The notes below the pieces were generated by a model. That model was not told the origin of the DNA, did not search any database, and was given only the letters and a program-made list of their open reading frames with translations. Positions 63,627-64,000 of a stretch of 64,000 bases of DNA are shown here, in pieces. The position numbers were made by a program, and so were the translations under genes. The DNA comes from WHSW01 sp963722175 (GTDB lineage: Bacteria; Actinomycetota; Thermoleophilia; Solirubrobacterales; 70-9). Location: NCBI GenBank assembly GCA_963722175.1, contig CAVRKA010000006.1, forward strand, positions 186,001-250,000, given 5' to 3'. How positions within the stretch are numbered: position 1 is the first letter of the stretch; every line of letters starts with the position of its first letter.

Positions 63627-64000
63627 CTACGGGTGGTAGGGAAGGTCGGTCTTGCCCTCGTAGAGGGCGTCGTCGAACGCCTGCTGGACGCTCTCCGGAC
63701 CGCGGAAGCCGTAGGCGATGCCGGCGCTCGGCATCGGGCCCTCGGTGAGCCGCTTCGGCCGGATCACGACCAGCGCCGGGGTGCGGTTGAGCTTCACGCC
63801 CTCCGTGATCCGCGAGTAGTCGGCGACGTCCTTGACGTCGGTGACGAAGACGGCGACATCGGCCTGGGAGCCGACCGCCTCGACGGTCCGCTGCAGGTCG
63901 CGATCGTCGATCCCGCGGTGGTTGACGATCAGCAACGCGACGGCCTGTCCGCCGTCGTAGGCATCGACGACGTTCGCCGGCAGCCCCGGTCCGGCCTTGA
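63627..64000 (-). CDS. Thioredoxin-fold-like protein, 5' end outside the window
   Basis: The frame is open to the window edge and encodes at least 123 residues. LPANVVDAYDGGQAVALLIV, DDRDLQRTVEAVGSQADVAV, FVTDVKDVADYSRITEGVKL and NRTPALVVIRPKRLTEGPMP have the strand-helix pattern and the conserved Pro after a strand (RTPALVVI) seen in thioredoxin-like proteins. No CxxC is visible in this part. It is 31 nt upstream of the IscU-MnmA gene on the same strand. Function is not known. Confidence 0.55.
   Translation of the reverse strand, partial: KAGPGLPANVVDAYDGGQAVALLIVNHRGIDDRDLQRTVEAVGSQADVAVFVTDVKDVADYSRITEGVKLNRTPALVVIRPKRLTEGPMPSAGIAYGFRGPESVQQAFDDALYEGKTDLPYHP

Overview
This is a very GC-rich chromosomal window from an actinobacterium. 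Gene content and order fit the class Thermoleophilia (Solirubrobacterales/Gaiellales-like), but that placement is inference from synteny and style; no rRNA or other marker is present to prove it. No tRNA, rRNA, CRISPR array, integrase or transposase gene was seen.

Layout. (1) 1-12.8 kb, all on the minus strand, is the conserved actinobacterial block tlyA - NAD kinase - (MFS exporter) - recN - steA - steB/mctB - (MraY/WecA-like transferase) - pyrG - NTF2-like protein - M20 peptidase - DUF3866 - Nudix. Several neighbours overlap by 1-4 nt, so coupled translation is likely. (2) 12.8-28.3 kb is an accessory surface island lying between tlyA and dxs, genes that are neighbours in many bacteria. It holds a giant repeat protein (ELWxxDGT repeats followed by about 26 Ig-like repeats), a divergent ceramidase-fold gene plus a GH36-type glycosidase gene, a glycine-rich CSLREA/beta-helix adhesin gene, and a small membrane protein gene. 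A perfect 14-bp palindrome sits in the divergent promoter region and a perfect Crp-type site (TGTGA-N6-TCACA) precedes the small membrane protein. (3) 28.3-31.8 kb is nusB - xseB - polyprenyl synthase - dxs, the rest of the interrupted block. (4) 31.9-36.5 kb carries a methyltransferase, an AbiEi/DUF559-type protein, efp, an M42 peptidase and a PEBP protein. (5) 36.5-60.8 kb, mostly minus strand, is the conserved run alaS - ruvX - mltG - aroE - [complete type IV pilus cluster] - aroC - aroKB fusion - aroQ - pepP. The pilus genes occupy the aroE/aroC junction, where Mycobacterium tuberculosis carries only a prepilin-peptidase-like gene. (6) 60.8-64 kb has a secreted alpha/beta hydrolase, an IscU-like/MnmA fusion and a partial thioredoxin-like protein.

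The pilus cluster has pilB, pilT, pilC, pilD, pilM, pilN, pilO, a downstream accessory gene, two nearly identical tandem major pilins, three pilin-like minor subunits and an Fn3-type ectodomain ORF. Both major pilin genes have sigma-28 (FliA/WhiG)-like promoter elements and their own hairpin terminators, suggesting pilin supply is switched separately from the assembly machine.

Caveat: many genes are broken by single-base indels, often in short G/C runs. They cluster at about 25-27.5, 41.3-45.8, 47.7-49.7 and 54.3-55.8 kb, with isolated ones elsewhere, while long genes such as alaS, dxs and recN are clean. Family motifs continue in the next frame at each break I checked, so I treat these as genes with probable sequence errors and give the reconstructed span; true decay of some pilus genes cannot be excluded from sequence alone.
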